Counted from the stretch's first letter, positions 16,916-27,133 are shown. The stretch is DNA of 64,000 nt from Pseudomonas sp. Irchel s3b2 (GCF_900187445.1 NZ_FYEB01000007.1:171311-235310); one strand, 5' to 3'. Translations and numbers: made by a program. Notes: generated by a model from the letters alone, not told the origin.

Positions 16916-18109
16916 TCAATACAGGCATTCAACGGCCATGGCCGTGGCTTCGCCGCCGCCGATGCAGATCGCTGCAACGCCGCGCTTCAGACCTTTCTGG
17001 CGCAGGGCCGAGAGCAAGGTCACGAGGATCCGCGCGCCGGACGCACCGATCGGGTGGCCCAAAGCGCAGGCACCGCCGTGGACGTTGATCTTCTCGTGAG
17101 AGATTTCCAGTTTACTCATGGTCACCAGACTGACCACCGCAAAGGCTTCGTTGACTTCGAACAACTCGACTTCGTCCAGGGACCAGCCAGTTTTCTTCAT
17201 CAGCTTCTTGATCGCGCCCACCGGTGCGACCGGGAACAGCCCCGGCGTGTCGGCGAATGCAGCGTGACCATGAATCACCGCCAACGGTTTCAGGCCTTGT
17301 TTCTCTGCTTCGGAACGGCGCATCAGCACCAGTGCCGCCGCGCCGTCGGAGATCGAACTGGAGTTCGCCGCGGTCACGGTGCCGCCGTCGCGGAACGCTG
17401 GTTTCAGCGAGGCGATCTTGTCCAGTTTGGCTTTCGGCGGCTGTTCGTCGTGGCTGATCAGCATCGGCTCTTTGCCGACCATCACCTGCACGGACACGAT
17501 CTCGGCGGTGAAGCTGCCGTCCTTGATCGCCTGCTGGGCGCGGGTGGTCGAAGCAATGGCAAACGCGTCCTGATCTTCACGGCTGAAGCCGTTGGTTTCA
17601 GCGCAATCCTCGGCGAAGGTGCCCATCAGACGGCCCTTGTCGTAGGCGTCTTCCAGACCGTCGAGGAACATGTGATCGAGTACCTTGCCGTGGCCCATGC
17701 GGTAACCGCTGCGGGCGCGGTCCAGCAGGTACGGCGCGTTGGACATACTTTCCATGCCCCCGGCGACCACCACATCGGCACTGCCGGCGATTAGCATGTC
17801 GTGGGCCAGAATCGTGGCTTCCATGCCCGAGCCGCACATCTTGTTCAGCGTGGTGCAACGGGTCGATTTATCCAGCCCGGCGCCCAGTGCCGCTTGCCGT
17901 GCCGGAGCCTGGCCGAGACCGGCGGAGAGTACGCAGCCGAACAGCACTTCTTCCACGGTGTCAGGGGCGATACCGGCACGTTCGACGGCAGCACGAATCG
18001 CCGCGGCGCCCAATTGCGGCGCGGTCAGGCTTTTCAGTTCACCCTGGAAACCGCCCATCGGAGTACGGACGGCGCTGACGATAACGATTGGATCGTTGGT
18101 AATAGTCAT
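16916..18109 (-). CDS. fadAx: Acetyl-CoA acetyltransferase (thiolase)
   Basis: Thiolase that splits a 3-ketoacyl-CoA such as 2-methylacetoacetyl-CoA with free CoA. The 397 residues carry all three catalytic regions: the nucleophile Cys92 in LNKMCGSGMEA, the GHPIGASGAR histidine near 350, and Cys382 in CIGGGEATA. It is 12 bases downstream of the SDR gene on the same strand. Length and motifs are normal. Confidence 0.95.
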   Translation of the reverse strand: MTITNDPIVIVSAVRTPMGGFQGELKSLTAPQLGAAAIRAAVERAGIAPDTVEEVLFGCVLSAGLGQAPARQAALGAGLDKSTRCTTLNKMCGSGMEATILAHDMLIAGSADVVVAGGMESMSNAPYLLDRARSGYRMGHGKVLDHMFLDGLEDAYDKGRLMGTFAEDCAETNGFSREDQDAFAIASTTRAQQAIKDGSFTAEIVSVQVMVGKEPMLISHDEQPPKAKLDKIASLKPAFRDGGTVTAANSSSISDGAAALVLMRRSEAEKQGLKPLAVIHGHAAFADTPGLFPVAPVGAIKKLMKKTGWSLDEVELFEVNEAFAVVSLVTMSKLEISHEKINVHGGACALGHPIGASGARILVTLLSALRQKGLKRGVAAICIGGGEATAMAVECLY

Positions 18110-18121
18110 GACAAATCCTCC

Positions 18122-18883
18122 TTATTTGGCGGCCATGCGCAAGGCACCGTCGAGACGGATCACCTCGCCGTTGAGCATGCTGTTTTCCATGATATGCCTG
18201 ACCAGCGCGGCGTACTCGCTCGGCTTGCCCAGACGCGGCGGGAACGGCACGCCAGCGGCCAAGGACTCGCGCACTTCAGGGGTCATGCCAGCCATCATCG
18301 GCGTTTCGAAAATGCCCGGGGCGATGGTCATCACCCGGATGCCGAAGCGCGCCAGTTCACGGGCGGCGGGCAAGGTCAGGCTGGCAATCGCGCCTTTTGA
18401 AGCCGCATACGCGGCCTGACCGATCTGGCCGTCGAAAGCAGCGACCGAAGCAGTGTTGATGATCACGCCACGCTCGCCATCTTCATCGGCTTCGGTTTCG
18501 GCAATCGCCGCCGCCGCCAGGCGCAACATGTTGAAACTGCCAATCAGGTTGACGTTGATCACCTGGCTGAAACTGTCCAGCGCATGGGGGCCGTTCTTGC
18601 CGAGGATCTTCTCGCCGCGGACGATGCCGGCGCAATTGACCAGGCCATTGAGGCCGCCAAACGCTTTGACCGTCGCCTGCACCGCCGCTTGCGCAGCTGC
18701 TTCATTGCTGATATCCGCTACCACGCTTTGCGCGCCGAGACGTGCAGCCTGCGCCGCGACGGCTTCGGCATTCATGTCCACCAACATCACCTTGGCGCCA
18801 GCCGCCACCAGCATTTCAGCGGTGGCGGCACCGAGGCCGGACGCGCCGCCGGTGACGAGAAAAACCTTGTTTTCGATCTGCAT
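18122..18883 (-). CDS. fadB2x: 3-hydroxyacyl-CoA dehydrogenase, SDR type
   Basis: Short-chain dehydrogenase that oxidises 2-methyl-3-hydroxybutyryl-CoA or a similar substrate with NAD+, equivalent to type II hydroxyacyl-CoA dehydrogenase. The 253-residue protein has the nucleotide motif TGGASGLG at about residues 10-17 and the catalytic YAASKGA. The frame runs open into the upstream ligase gene, but AAGGA followed by ACAATGATG fixes the start; the second ATG (18883) has the better 7-base spacing, the first is at 18886. Second gene of the operon. Confidence 0.93.
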   Translation of the reverse strand: MQIENKVFLVTGGASGLGAATAEMLVAAGAKVMLVDMNAEAVAAQAARLGAQSVVADISNEAAAQAAVQATVKAFGGLNGLVNCAGIVRGEKILGKNGPHALDSFSQVINVNLIGSFNMLRLAAAAIAETEADEDGERGVIINTASVAAFDGQIGQAAYAASKGAIASLTLPAARELARFGIRVMTIAPGIFETPMMAGMTPEVRESLAAGVPFPPRLGKPSEYAALVRHIMENSMLNGEVIRLDGALRMAAK

Positions 18884-18899
18884 CATTGTTTCCTTGGAT

Positions 18900-20564
18900 T
18901 CAAGCTGAAACGTTCTTCGCGGCGGCCTCTTGAGCCTTGGCGATTTCCTGGTTGCGCAAGATAAAGCGCTGCAATTTGCCGCTTGGGGTTTTCGGCAATT
19001 CGCTGACAAATTCGATTTCACGGGGGTACGCGTGCGCCGCCAGACGCTTGCGTACGTGTTGGCGCAGCTCTTCTGCCAACTCTGGCGCGGCGCGGTATTG
19101 CGGGCTGAGCACGATGAAGGCTTTCACCAGCTCGGTGCGCTCCGGATCGGGCTTACCGATCACCGCGGCTTCGACCACTGCCGGGTGTTCGATCAGCGCG
19201 CTTTCCACGTCAAACGGGCCAACGCGGTAGCCCGAGGTAGTGATCACGTCGTCGCTGCGGCCGACGAAGCTGATGCTGCCGTCCGGGTTCCACTCGACGG
19301 TGTCGCCGCTCAGGTAATAGTTGCCGACGAAGGCCTTGGTCGGTGCGCCTTCGTAACCGCCGAACCAGCACATCGGCGACTGAGTACGGTCGATAGCCAG
19401 AATCCCCGGCTGGCCGACGCCCAGTTCTTTGTATTCGTCGTCGAGCACCACGATGCGGTGGCCCGGCGAGGCGAAACCCGCAGCGCCGACGTGTACTGGA
19501 TGATCGAGGCCGTGGTGATTGCACAGAACCATGCCCAGTTCGGTCTGGCCGTAATGGTCGTGAATCACCACGCCGAGGTTATCGGCGAACCAGCGAATCA
19601 CTTCCGGGTTCAGCGGCTCACCGGCGCTGCTGACGATGCGCAGCTTGCCCTTGATCAAACGGGCGAACTCATCGCCACCGGCGATCAACAGGCGATATGC
19701 AGTCGGCGAACCGGTGAGGTTGGTGATCCCGTACTTGTTGATCACCCGGCAGGTGCTTTCGAGGGTGAAGGGGCCATCGTAAAAAGTGATCGGATGCCCC
19801 ATGGACATCGGCCCGGTGACACCGAAATAAATGCCGTAGGCCCAGCCCGGATCGGCGACGTTCCAGAACGCGTCTTCGGGACGCAGGTCTACCGCGTCAC
19901 GGGTGTAACTCTGGAACGCGACGATGGCCTTGAGCGGCACCGACAGCGCTTTCGACGGGCCGGTGGTGCCCGAGGTGAACATCAGCAGGAACGGGTCTTC
20001 GCCGGTCAGCAATACCGGTTCGCACTCGGAAGAATAATTGGCCAGTTCGGCCCAGAAACTGAAGTCGCCACGCACGATGCCTTGGCCCTTGGGACCGCCA
20101 ACGGTGACGATGGTCGGGCAGTCGGCCACTTCAGCGAGTTTCGGGCGATTGACCGCGTCGGTGACTACGACGGCGGCGCCGGAGCTGTTGAGACGATGTT
20201 CGATGGCTTTCGGGCCGAAGGCGGTAAACAGCGGCTGATAGACCGCGCCGATGCGCCAGGTGGCGAACACAGTGATCAGTAATTCGATGTTGCGGGGCAA
20301 AAGACCGGCGACTTTATCGCCCTTCTTCACGCCTTGGGCCTGCAGGAAATTGGCGAACCGCGCGGCTTTGTCCTGCAAGTCGCTAAAGGTGTAGGTCGCG
20401 CTGGCGCCGTCGCGGCCTTCCCAAAACAGCGCGATGCGTCCCGGCAAGGCATGTCGGTCGCAGCACTCGACGCAGGCATTGAGCGCGCTCAACGACCCTG
20501 TGAGCGCAGCATCGACGGTGTGCTGATAATTGAACTGTGACGTGGCAGACAAGTAATCGCGCAT
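18900..20564 (-). CDS. AMP-forming acyl-CoA synthetase
   Basis: Activates a short carboxylic acid to its CoA thioester through an acyl-adenylate. The 554-residue protein carries the P-loop-like motif MFTSGTTGPSKAL near residue 200, DHYGQTELGM, the hinge YYLSGDTVEWNPDGSISFVGRSDDV, and the C-terminal catalytic Lys in PKTPSGKLQR. It resembles acetate/propionate-type ligases. As first gene of the fad-type operon it likely supplies 2-methylbutyrate-, propionate- or related CoA. Confidence 0.93.
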   Translation of the reverse strand: MRDYLSATSQFNYQHTVDAALTGSLSALNACVECCDRHALPGRIALFWEGRDGASATYTFSDLQDKAARFANFLQAQGVKKGDKVAGLLPRNIELLITVFATWRIGAVYQPLFTAFGPKAIEHRLNSSGAAVVVTDAVNRPKLAEVADCPTIVTVGGPKGQGIVRGDFSFWAELANYSSECEPVLLTGEDPFLLMFTSGTTGPSKALSVPLKAIVAFQSYTRDAVDLRPEDAFWNVADPGWAYGIYFGVTGPMSMGHPITFYDGPFTLESTCRVINKYGITNLTGSPTAYRLLIAGGDEFARLIKGKLRIVSSAGEPLNPEVIRWFADNLGVVIHDHYGQTELGMVLCNHHGLDHPVHVGAAGFASPGHRIVVLDDEYKELGVGQPGILAIDRTQSPMCWFGGYEGAPTKAFVGNYYLSGDTVEWNPDGSISFVGRSDDVITTSGYRVGPFDVESALIEHPAVVEAAVIGKPDPERTELVKAFIVLSPQYRAAPELAEELRQHVRKRLAAHAYPREIEFVSELPKTPSGKLQRFILRNQEIAKAQEAAAKNVSA

Positions 20565-20700
20565 TGCCAGAATCCCTGTGTATTTTTATTAGGTTGGGGG
20601 AACCGTAAATAACAGGGAAATACTCGCTCTGCGCGGGGAGCGGGACAATGGTCAAAGTTATCAAGTTGCGTGACTGGTTTGGCCAAGGTCACTACCTACC

Positions 20701-20729
20701 TCGTTCCCACGCTCTGCGTGGGAACGATC
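20701..20729. repeat. Short REP hairpin (GTTCCCACGCTCTGCG family)
   Basis: TCGTTCCCACGC and GCGTGGGAACGA pair around a TCT loop. It lies immediately after the AraC-type gene on the minus strand and before the acyl-CoA ligase, in the gap at 20565-20731. Confidence 0.8.
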
Positions 20730-20731
20730 GA

Positions 20732-21748
20732 TCAATCGGCTTCGTTAAGAATCAAACTCCGATAATGCCCCGGATTAGACCCCGACCACTTGCGAAACGC
20801 CTTGTAGAACGAGCTGGTATCGGCAAATCCCAAACGGGTGGCGATCTCGGCAAAGCTGATGGCAGGCTCGGCCAGCCAGACGATTGCCAGTTCCTTGCGC
20901 ACACTGTCCTTGAGGCCTTGATACGTCTGGCCCTCTTCGGCGAGTCGTCGGCGCAGGGTCGAGGCCGACATGCACAGTTGCTGCGCCAGCGCCTCGGTTT
21001 CCGGCCAGTGTTCGGCGGGCAGCTGCCTTAAGTCGTGCTTGATCCGGCTGGCCAGGCTCTCGGGGTCGCGGTACTTGACCAGAATGTTCGCCGGCGCATG
21101 GGCGAGGAAGCGCTTGAGCTCTTCGGGGCTGCGTTTGATCGGCAAATCCAGGCAATCGGCAGAGAAAATCATCCGCGTGCGCGGCCGGCCGAATCGCAGG
21201 TTCTCGGAGAACATCACCCGATAGTCATCGCAAAAATCCGGCGCCGGGCAGCGCAACTCGATGGCCAGGATCGGAATCCGCCGCCCCGCCAGCCAGCAGG
21301 CAACGCCGTGCACGATCATCCAGTAAGTGAAATAAGTGAAGGCTCGGCGCGGTTCTTCGCCGTCCTCCAGCAGGACTATTTCGGCCAGGCTTTGCTGACG
21401 AACCAGTTGCGCAGGCATGCGTTCGAGCATCAATGATAGAAAGCTCAGGCCCGAAGTCAGCCCGGCAGCCAGGCTCGGCTGGACCATGGAACTGCGACAG
21501 AGAAATTCCAGGCTGCCGGACTTGAGCTTGCGCGGGTCCATGCCAAAAAACTCATCGTCCCTGCGCCGTGCCAGCAGACGCCACAGCCGAGCGTAAGCCG
21601 TGGCTGGAACGCGGGCAGCGGGCGTTTGCAGCAGAGCCGGGGCGATGCCGACCTTGTGCAATACCTCGTCGGTGGCGGCACCCGACGTGCAACTTTGCAA
21701 CAGCGCTTCACGGACCAGGTGAATGGAGATGGTGTCTTTTTCCGACAT
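20732..21748 (-). CDS. AraC-family transcriptional regulator
   Basis: 338-residue regulator of the OruR/ArgR-like subclass with an N-terminal ligand-binding region (Arabinose_bd-like, residues 20-210) and a C-terminal pair of HTH motifs at about 240-335 (ALAQQLCMSASTLRRRLAEEG; FAEIATRLGFADTSSFYKAFRKWSG). It lies directly upstream of the five-gene acyl-CoA operon on the same strand, so control of that operon is likely. The inducer is unknown. Ends with the family-typical NPGHYRSL. Confidence 0.92.
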   Translation of the reverse strand: MSEKDTISIHLVREALLQSCTSGAATDEVLHKVGIAPALLQTPAARVPATAYARLWRLLARRRDDEFFGMDPRKLKSGSLEFLCRSSMVQPSLAAGLTSGLSFLSLMLERMPAQLVRQQSLAEIVLLEDGEEPRRAFTYFTYWMIVHGVACWLAGRRIPILAIELRCPAPDFCDDYRVMFSENLRFGRPRTRMIFSADCLDLPIKRSPEELKRFLAHAPANILVKYRDPESLASRIKHDLRQLPAEHWPETEALAQQLCMSASTLRRRLAEEGQTYQGLKDSVRKELAIVWLAEPAISFAEIATRLGFADTSSFYKAFRKWSGSNPGHYRSLILNEAD

Positions 21749-21823
21749 GGAGCGAGCAAAGCCCTGTTGTTCGAGTGTCGGGCATAGTAGCTCAATCCGC
21801 TCTGGTTTTATGCTCGGTGCGCC

Positions 21824-24800
21824 TCAAGGGTTGTTGGCAGGCAAGGCTATGAAATTATTGATGGGTGGCCCCATGGGATTGCCGTTGTTATCCAGTGTGT
21901 ACCATTTTCTGCCCACACGAGAGGCAACTACGCGGGTGCCGTTGAAAGTGCCCTCGACACCATTGGCCACTTTATTGACTCGATTGGACAGTTTGATCGT
22001 AGCAGCACCAGCGGCCGTCCCTCCAAAGAAGCACCTGAGTCGGTCGAGACATGTTTGCAGGCGCCCAATTCCGGCTTGAGTCAGGGTGAACACCCCGCTT
22101 TTCAATATTTTGCCGAAGGACTGTACGGCTCGTGCTCCACCCGCCACCAGGTCCGGCATTCCATCCAGGGGATTTACGGCAGCGACAATGGTAGTTCCGG
22201 TAATTTTAATGGCCTCGAAGGCCTTGACACGGATGGGTGCGACGGACTTCACCAAGGTGGACAGTTTCCCTGCCCCGCCAGCCAGGGTGCTCAAGCCTGA
22301 AACAAGGTCTGTAAAACAGCCAAAGGCGCCATTGATGAAGCGGATTCGATCCCCGGACATTAAATCCTGGGTGCAGCCCACAAAAGGAATGAGCTGTAAT
22401 AAGTAATTTTCGATTTTTTCCCGGTAAGCGCGGTTTTCCTCAGAGGTAGTCTGCCCTTTCGCCTTTTTTAGCAGAAATTCCTGCTCCCCTTCCAGAAGGT
22501 TATCGATGACGATGCAGTTGGTTATCCGCGCAGTCTTGTTCGAAAAATAGGTGTCTGGAACATGAACATTTTGCTCATTACGTTGCGCTGTGCCGCCAGG
22601 CGCGCTATGACCCAGCCGTTCGATAATAAGTTTTTCAGATTGAGCGCCGGCTTTTGGTTCGGTCCCTTGCGCGTAAGCGGCAAAGTCGAATGGAAGTGTC
22701 GTGCCACGTTGTACGTCAACGTTGACGGGTGAACCCTTGCTGATTTTAGCCTTTTCGATCTTGATGACGCCGTTCAATGGCAGATCATTAGGCAAGTCCG
22801 TCCGTTTGATGATTGACATGCGACCGGGAAAGACTTCGAAGTAACTCACTGTCGGCCCATACTCACAGCGCAATAGTGTTCCCTGTCGTCCACGGAGTGT
22901 CGCGCGCATCGAGGGCGTTTCGTCTTCCTTGAGTTTTCCTGTTTCTTCACGGAGGGTGAACAGCTTCACCTCCCCCCATTCCAGGCACTGGCGATCGTCC
23001 AGTGGCAAAGTCGCGAACAACGCTTTGGTGGCGGTCATGAAGCTTTGCTTTCTTTCGTTAAAAAAACTGTCTACAGATGCCGTCAAAAGAGCATTCAAGT
23101 CAGGCAACTTTGCCAGGCACCCGTCAAATCCACCGTCCCACAGCAGGATTGTTTCGTCTGACAGCTGCCAACTGGTCTTGAACAAATCGCCATCCATATA
23201 GGCCTCGACAAGCGACTTTTGAATGCTTTCAGAATTTGGAAATGCATCCAGCCAAGGTTTATAGGTTTCGATCATCAATTGATCTATCGGAACCTGTGTG
23301 AATCGAGAAAAGACCTTGCCAAGCTCCAGCGTGGCGAGCTGTCTACGCGTCACCAGCTCACGCTTGAATCCATCCAGCGCTTGAGAAAGTTCCGCCCTTT
23401 GGGTAGCAAACTTGCTCGCTGCAGTTGAATAGTCCTGCGGTGAATAGGCGGATTCGTCGCGCTGTTGAATCACGCCGTTCATCACCCCCCATGTCGTCAC
23501 AATATCGACCGCTAACGTCTTGAACAGCAGTTGCTGCTCTGGTGTGGTGGGCGCAAGCAGCGCCAGGGCCATCAACTGGTCAGTGGTCATCGCTCTGGAA
23601 CATCCCGGCGTAGTGGCCTCCGCGATGGCAACGCCCAACCGTAGAGTCATCCACTTCGCGGTGCCCACCCGGACCTGCGCAGCATCCTGTGCCAGAAACT
23701 CTGGTGCTGCGTCAGCCAACAACAAGTGCGCCACCAACGGCGCTGCCTGCGCACTGACGCCCTTGTGTTCGATCAAGTGAAATTCGATTTCTGATCGCAG
23801 CACGTCAAGATCGCGGCCGAGGTTGGCTGGCTGGTAAATGTCATAACCTGCGATGGTTCCAGGCTTGCCGGGTGCGTCAGGGTCGATCGCGAGTTTGATC
23901 GCTGTCAGCAACAACTTCTCGTAATGCTCCGGCACAGCCTCCTTGTCCGCCCCGTACCAGTTCAACGCCTGCAGCAGCAGGTGTCCCCAGGAAACCGCGA
24001 GGTCTTTTTCAAACAGCTCACCCAGCAACTCATCGGCGTTGTTGCGGCGGTATTCGACGGTTGTGTGAAGCAGCCGTTCGACGCCCAGCGCGCCTATAAT
24101 CGACGCGGAACCGTTGTGAAACCCGGCGGCCAGGTCAATGATTTTCGTCCTGTCAAAGGATGTCAGCGACACCGGTGAGCCGGTGTCCATCAGCAATTGC
24201 GCACCGAAGTCGCCTAATGCCATGGCTGGCGGCAACGAAGTCTGTAGCCATCGGATGACATTACGAACTTCACCAGCGGTTTGAGGTGCGCCAAATCCCC
24301 CTAAGACGAGTAATTGTTGCAAGTCGAAAGACAACGGTGAGTACAGCGCACCTCCCGTGTCCTTCACCATTTGCAGTAAGTCTTTGAACGGAGCTTTCAG
24401 CGCAGGTTGCTCTTCAACCAGGTCCGTTAAGTCATACCAATGCCCGGATTGCAGGCGCGCCTGAATTCTGTTGTCGCTAACCCTGACCGGCATCGAGCCG
24501 CAGTCCAGATTTTGGGCGTTACAAACTTGCGCCATTTCCGGCAAATCGAAAAAATTATTCAAATGATGAAGTATGGCCAGGCTTTTGTAGGCCAACGGGG
24601 AACCATCAGCACTTTCACTCAGTTGACCGGACAATGAAACCGTCTCGTTATCTGCTTTTTGCTCGACAATTCTCCCCAGTTCTCCGATCAGCAGAACACG
24701 TGCCTTGGCCTCTCGCATCAACTCCTTGACGTCCTCGACTTCTTTGTCCAGTTCATCTTTTTCAGCGGCGGTGATGTCAGGCCATCCTTTTGATTTCAGA

Positions 24801-27133
24801 CGTTGGACTATGACGCTCGCCTCCTCATCAGTTTTCGGCTGCGCCTCGCGATAAAAATCAAGAACGACATCACGCGGAATGAGCCTGCGGTTTTCACTGA
24901 CATACGGCAGGCCGACATTGGTCGGATCAAGCAATTCGCTGGCAGCACGCACTTGCGCGCAGACCTGCCACCATCCCGAGGTATCCCACACACTGAATGT
25001 CTGGAAACCGCTGACGCCGTCCCGAGTGAAATTTCCTGAAACCGAGTCCTGTTCAATGATCAATGTATCCAGCACCAGCCCTTTGGATTCGAACCACGAA
25101 AGCACTTTGGGATCATTCAAGGTTTGTCGGTAAATCTCGAATGATGCCTCGATCAGGCTGCCTGAGGTCACGGGCAGCGGAGTGTTCTGGTTGCTTTCCA
25201 ACTGCCGCAACACAGCTGCTTGCATCGTTCGATCAGCCTGGGAGGTGCTGCCTGAATCAATGATTTTTTCAAGTACTAGATGATGCGTGCCTTGATCGAC
25301 AGGTTCCGCTTGACTCAGACCTTGAGAGTTTGCCGGTGGATATTCGACTTCGATGTACCCGTTCCCGCTGATGTCAACCATGTGCTCCGACATTTGCAGG
25401 TGAGCAGAGTACTCATGGGCGGACGAACCGGGTTGCTCGATCCATTCCGCTTCCGGGCCAGCCGAGTCGGGAAACCAGCGGGCATAAAATTCATTCACCG
25501 CGGCATGAATCGCGACCAGCGCTACGGTTGCGGCGGCACGAGGACGATGCTGAACCAACCCCGCGGCACCGGACAGTAGGGTTGCGCCTGTTGCGCCCAG
25601 ATAACCGGCTGCCGTGGACAGCCATGTTCCCAAACGGGCGCCAAGCGTTTGCAGGTCCGCGATGCCAGACGTCTCGTCGCTCGAAGTATCAACCACGGTC
25701 GTTGCGGCATATGGATTGCCCGGGGCTCCGTATGACGATTGGGGAATGCTTATACCTACTTCCTGCACTGACGCCAGGATTTGCCTGAGCAGTGGTCTAG
25801 GATCAGGAACATCGTTAGCTTCAACGGGACTCCAACCCGTTAACGTCTGCGTGACCTTCGTCAGCAAGGCATCGGCATGCCGGGCGAGCTGTCCAAGCTG
25901 CTCCTTTGCACTGGAGGCGAAAGATGTTTTCTCATCCACGGGAGTATCGAGTGCCGGATAGCGAGAGGTGTGACGAGAGTCGGGCCCGGATGCAGGCGGC
26001 GACAGCTTCTGTGCAACATCGACAACATTGAGTGCGTACACCAGTTTTCCCGCAAGCCCTTGTGGTACCCGGGGGCCGCTGGCGACGACGGAGTCGTGGA
26101 AGTCAGACTTGCGCTCGATTTCCTCAAGCACCTTCAGCAATCGAAAGCTTCTGTCTTGCCAATCGAGGGATTTCAGGAATTTGAATCGTGCTGTCTCCCT
26201 GACGTTGTGCCCGTTTTCCAGGGGCTGATCGGTTGCCTGCGTGATGCAGCGCATAAGCTGGCGAATCTTATCCTCGTGCGCGTCCGGTATCGGCTCATGT
26301 GCGACATGCTCTCTTATGATCTGCAAACTATTGCTCAGCATAAACTGCGCTGTATCGGGTGATGGCCTGATATGAGGGATGTCGTCAACATCAACGAACG
26401 GCATCCTTTGCTCAAGCTCCTCCAACCGTCGCCCCAGCCGTTCTTTCAATACAGGACTTTGCTCAATAATCTCGCAGAGGCTGTGCCATTGAGCATTTGT
26501 CAGCAACTCACCGTTGGCAATCTTCTCGTCCGTTTCCCGCCGCGCCAACGTCAATTGTTCCTGTATGAAATGAACAACGCCTTGACTGTCGCTGTCCGCG
26601 GAAAATTCGAGATGCTCGCCGAAATGGCCGGCCCACCTGTCTGGTGGCAAATGACAAATAGCGTCGACAATCTCACGCAGCCGCGCCACCGTCATATCGC
26701 CCACAGGTCGAACGGATCGCATGATTGCATCGACAAACACAGGCGCCAGGTTACTGCCCGTTCGCCTTTGCAAAATGCCGCTTTTCAGTACGTCGAGTAC
26801 GTCCTGCTCCGACAGCTTCTGGGTGGTTAACTGTTTATACAAGGCACCCCAAATCTCGTTAAACGAGTCCTGGTCTTTGATTTGATCTGCGTCGCGGGTA
26901 GTTCCCGCGGAATACAGCGGAATCTGGATGTCTTGGTTTTGGACGGCGGGCGTCCCAGGGGATAAAGCGAGGTCAAGGCGCTGCGAGCTGGTTTCGACGC
27001 GCGCAACCCTACTGCTCCGCGCCGTCAGTGCCGTGGGTTCGGGGGTTGATTCAGGGGTAGCGCGATGGATGGTATTTGCCGGGGCAGAGAGGACGATCAA
27101 TTCAGTTCCTTTTGCACATGTGCACGGCGGCAT
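21824..27133 (-). CDS. Very large protein of unknown family, toxin-like architecture
   Basis: I do not recognise the family of this 1769-residue protein, the largest in the window. Residues 1-90 are Ser/Thr/Pro-rich and disordered, with no signal peptide. A hydrophobic stretch lies near 495-545 (LGATGATLLSGAAGL; TVALVAIHAAV) and a second cluster of Gly/Ala-rich segments near 1610-1710, both able to insert in a membrane. The last 50 residues (NGTRVVASRVGRKWYTLDNNG) look like a conserved C-terminal module. This layout is seen in large secreted pseudomonad toxins, but no catalytic motif is evident. Start is uncertain: the ATG at 27133 has no good ribosome site, while a TTG at 27100 lies 6 bases after AAGGA. 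It stands alone, without an evident partner gene. Confidence 0.8.
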   Translation of the reverse strand: MPPCTCAKGTELIVLSAPANTIHRATPESTPEPTALTARSSRVARVETSSQRLDLALSPGTPAVQNQDIQIPLYSAGTTRDADQIKDQDSFNEIWGALYKQLTTQKLSEQDVLDVLKSGILQRRTGSNLAPVFVDAIMRSVRPVGDMTVARLREIVDAICHLPPDRWAGHFGEHLEFSADSDSQGVVHFIQEQLTLARRETDEKIANGELLTNAQWHSLCEIIEQSPVLKERLGRRLEELEQRMPFVDVDDIPHIRPSPDTAQFMLSNSLQIIREHVAHEPIPDAHEDKIRQLMRCITQATDQPLENGHNVRETARFKFLKSLDWQDRSFRLLKVLEEIERKSDFHDSVVASGPRVPQGLAGKLVYALNVVDVAQKLSPPASGPDSRHTSRYPALDTPVDEKTSFASSAKEQLGQLARHADALLTKVTQTLTGWSPVEANDVPDPRPLLRQILASVQEVGISIPQSSYGAPGNPYAATTVVDTSSDETSGIADLQTLGARLGTWLSTAAGYLGATGATLLSGAAGLVQHRPRAAATVALVAIHAAVNEFYARWFPDSAGPEAEWIEQPGSSAHEYSAHLQMSEHMVDISGNGYIEVEYPPANSQGLSQAEPVDQGTHHLVLEKIIDSGSTSQADRTMQAAVLRQLESNQNTPLPVTSGSLIEASFEIYRQTLNDPKVLSWFESKGLVLDTLIIEQDSVSGNFTRDGVSGFQTFSVWDTSGWWQVCAQVRAASELLDPTNVGLPYVSENRRLIPRDVVLDFYREAQPKTDEEASVIVQRLKSKGWPDITAAEKDELDKEVEDVKELMREAKARVLLIGELGRIVEQKADNETVSLSGQLSESADGSPLAYKSLAILHHLNNFFDLPEMAQVCNAQNLDCGSMPVRVSDNRIQARLQSGHWYDLTDLVEEQPALKAPFKDLLQMVKDTGGALYSPLSFDLQQLLVLGGFGAPQTAGEVRNVIRWLQTSLPPAMALGDFGAQLLMDTGSPVSLTSFDRTKIIDLAAGFHNGSASIIGALGVERLLHTTVEYRRNNADELLGELFEKDLAVSWGHLLLQALNWYGADKEAVPEHYEKLLLTAIKLAIDPDAPGKPGTIAGYDIYQPANLGRDLDVLRSEIEFHLIEHKGVSAQAAPLVAHLLLADAAPEFLAQDAAQVRVGTAKWMTLRLGVAIAEATTPGCSRAMTTDQLMALALLAPTTPEQQLLFKTLAVDIVTTWGVMNGVIQQRDESAYSPQDYSTAASKFATQRAELSQALDGFKRELVTRRQLATLELGKVFSRFTQVPIDQLMIETYKPWLDAFPNSESIQKSLVEAYMDGDLFKTSWQLSDETILLWDGGFDGCLAKLPDLNALLTASVDSFFNERKQSFMTATKALFATLPLDDRQCLEWGEVKLFTLREETGKLKEDETPSMRATLRGRQGTLLRCEYGPTVSYFEVFPGRMSIIKRTDLPNDLPLNGVIKIEKAKISKGSPVNVDVQRGTTLPFDFAAYAQGTEPKAGAQSEKLIIERLGHSAPGGTAQRNEQNVHVPDTYFSNKTARITNCIVIDNLLEGEQEFLLKKAKGQTTSEENRAYREKIENYLLQLIPFVGCTQDLMSGDRIRFINGAFGCFTDLVSGLSTLAGGAGKLSTLVKSVAPIRVKAFEAIKITGTTIVAAVNPLDGMPDLVAGGARAVQSFGKILKSGVFTLTQAGIGRLQTCLDRLRCFFGGTAAGAATIKLSNRVNKVANGVEGTFNGTRVVASRVGRKWYTLDNNGNPMGPPINNFIALPANNP

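Noticed and set aside
15642..17099. 485-codon plus-strand frame across the acyl-CoA dehydrogenase and into the thiolase
   Set aside because: Runs antisense through one whole gene and into the next, across the REP element between them; shadow coding.
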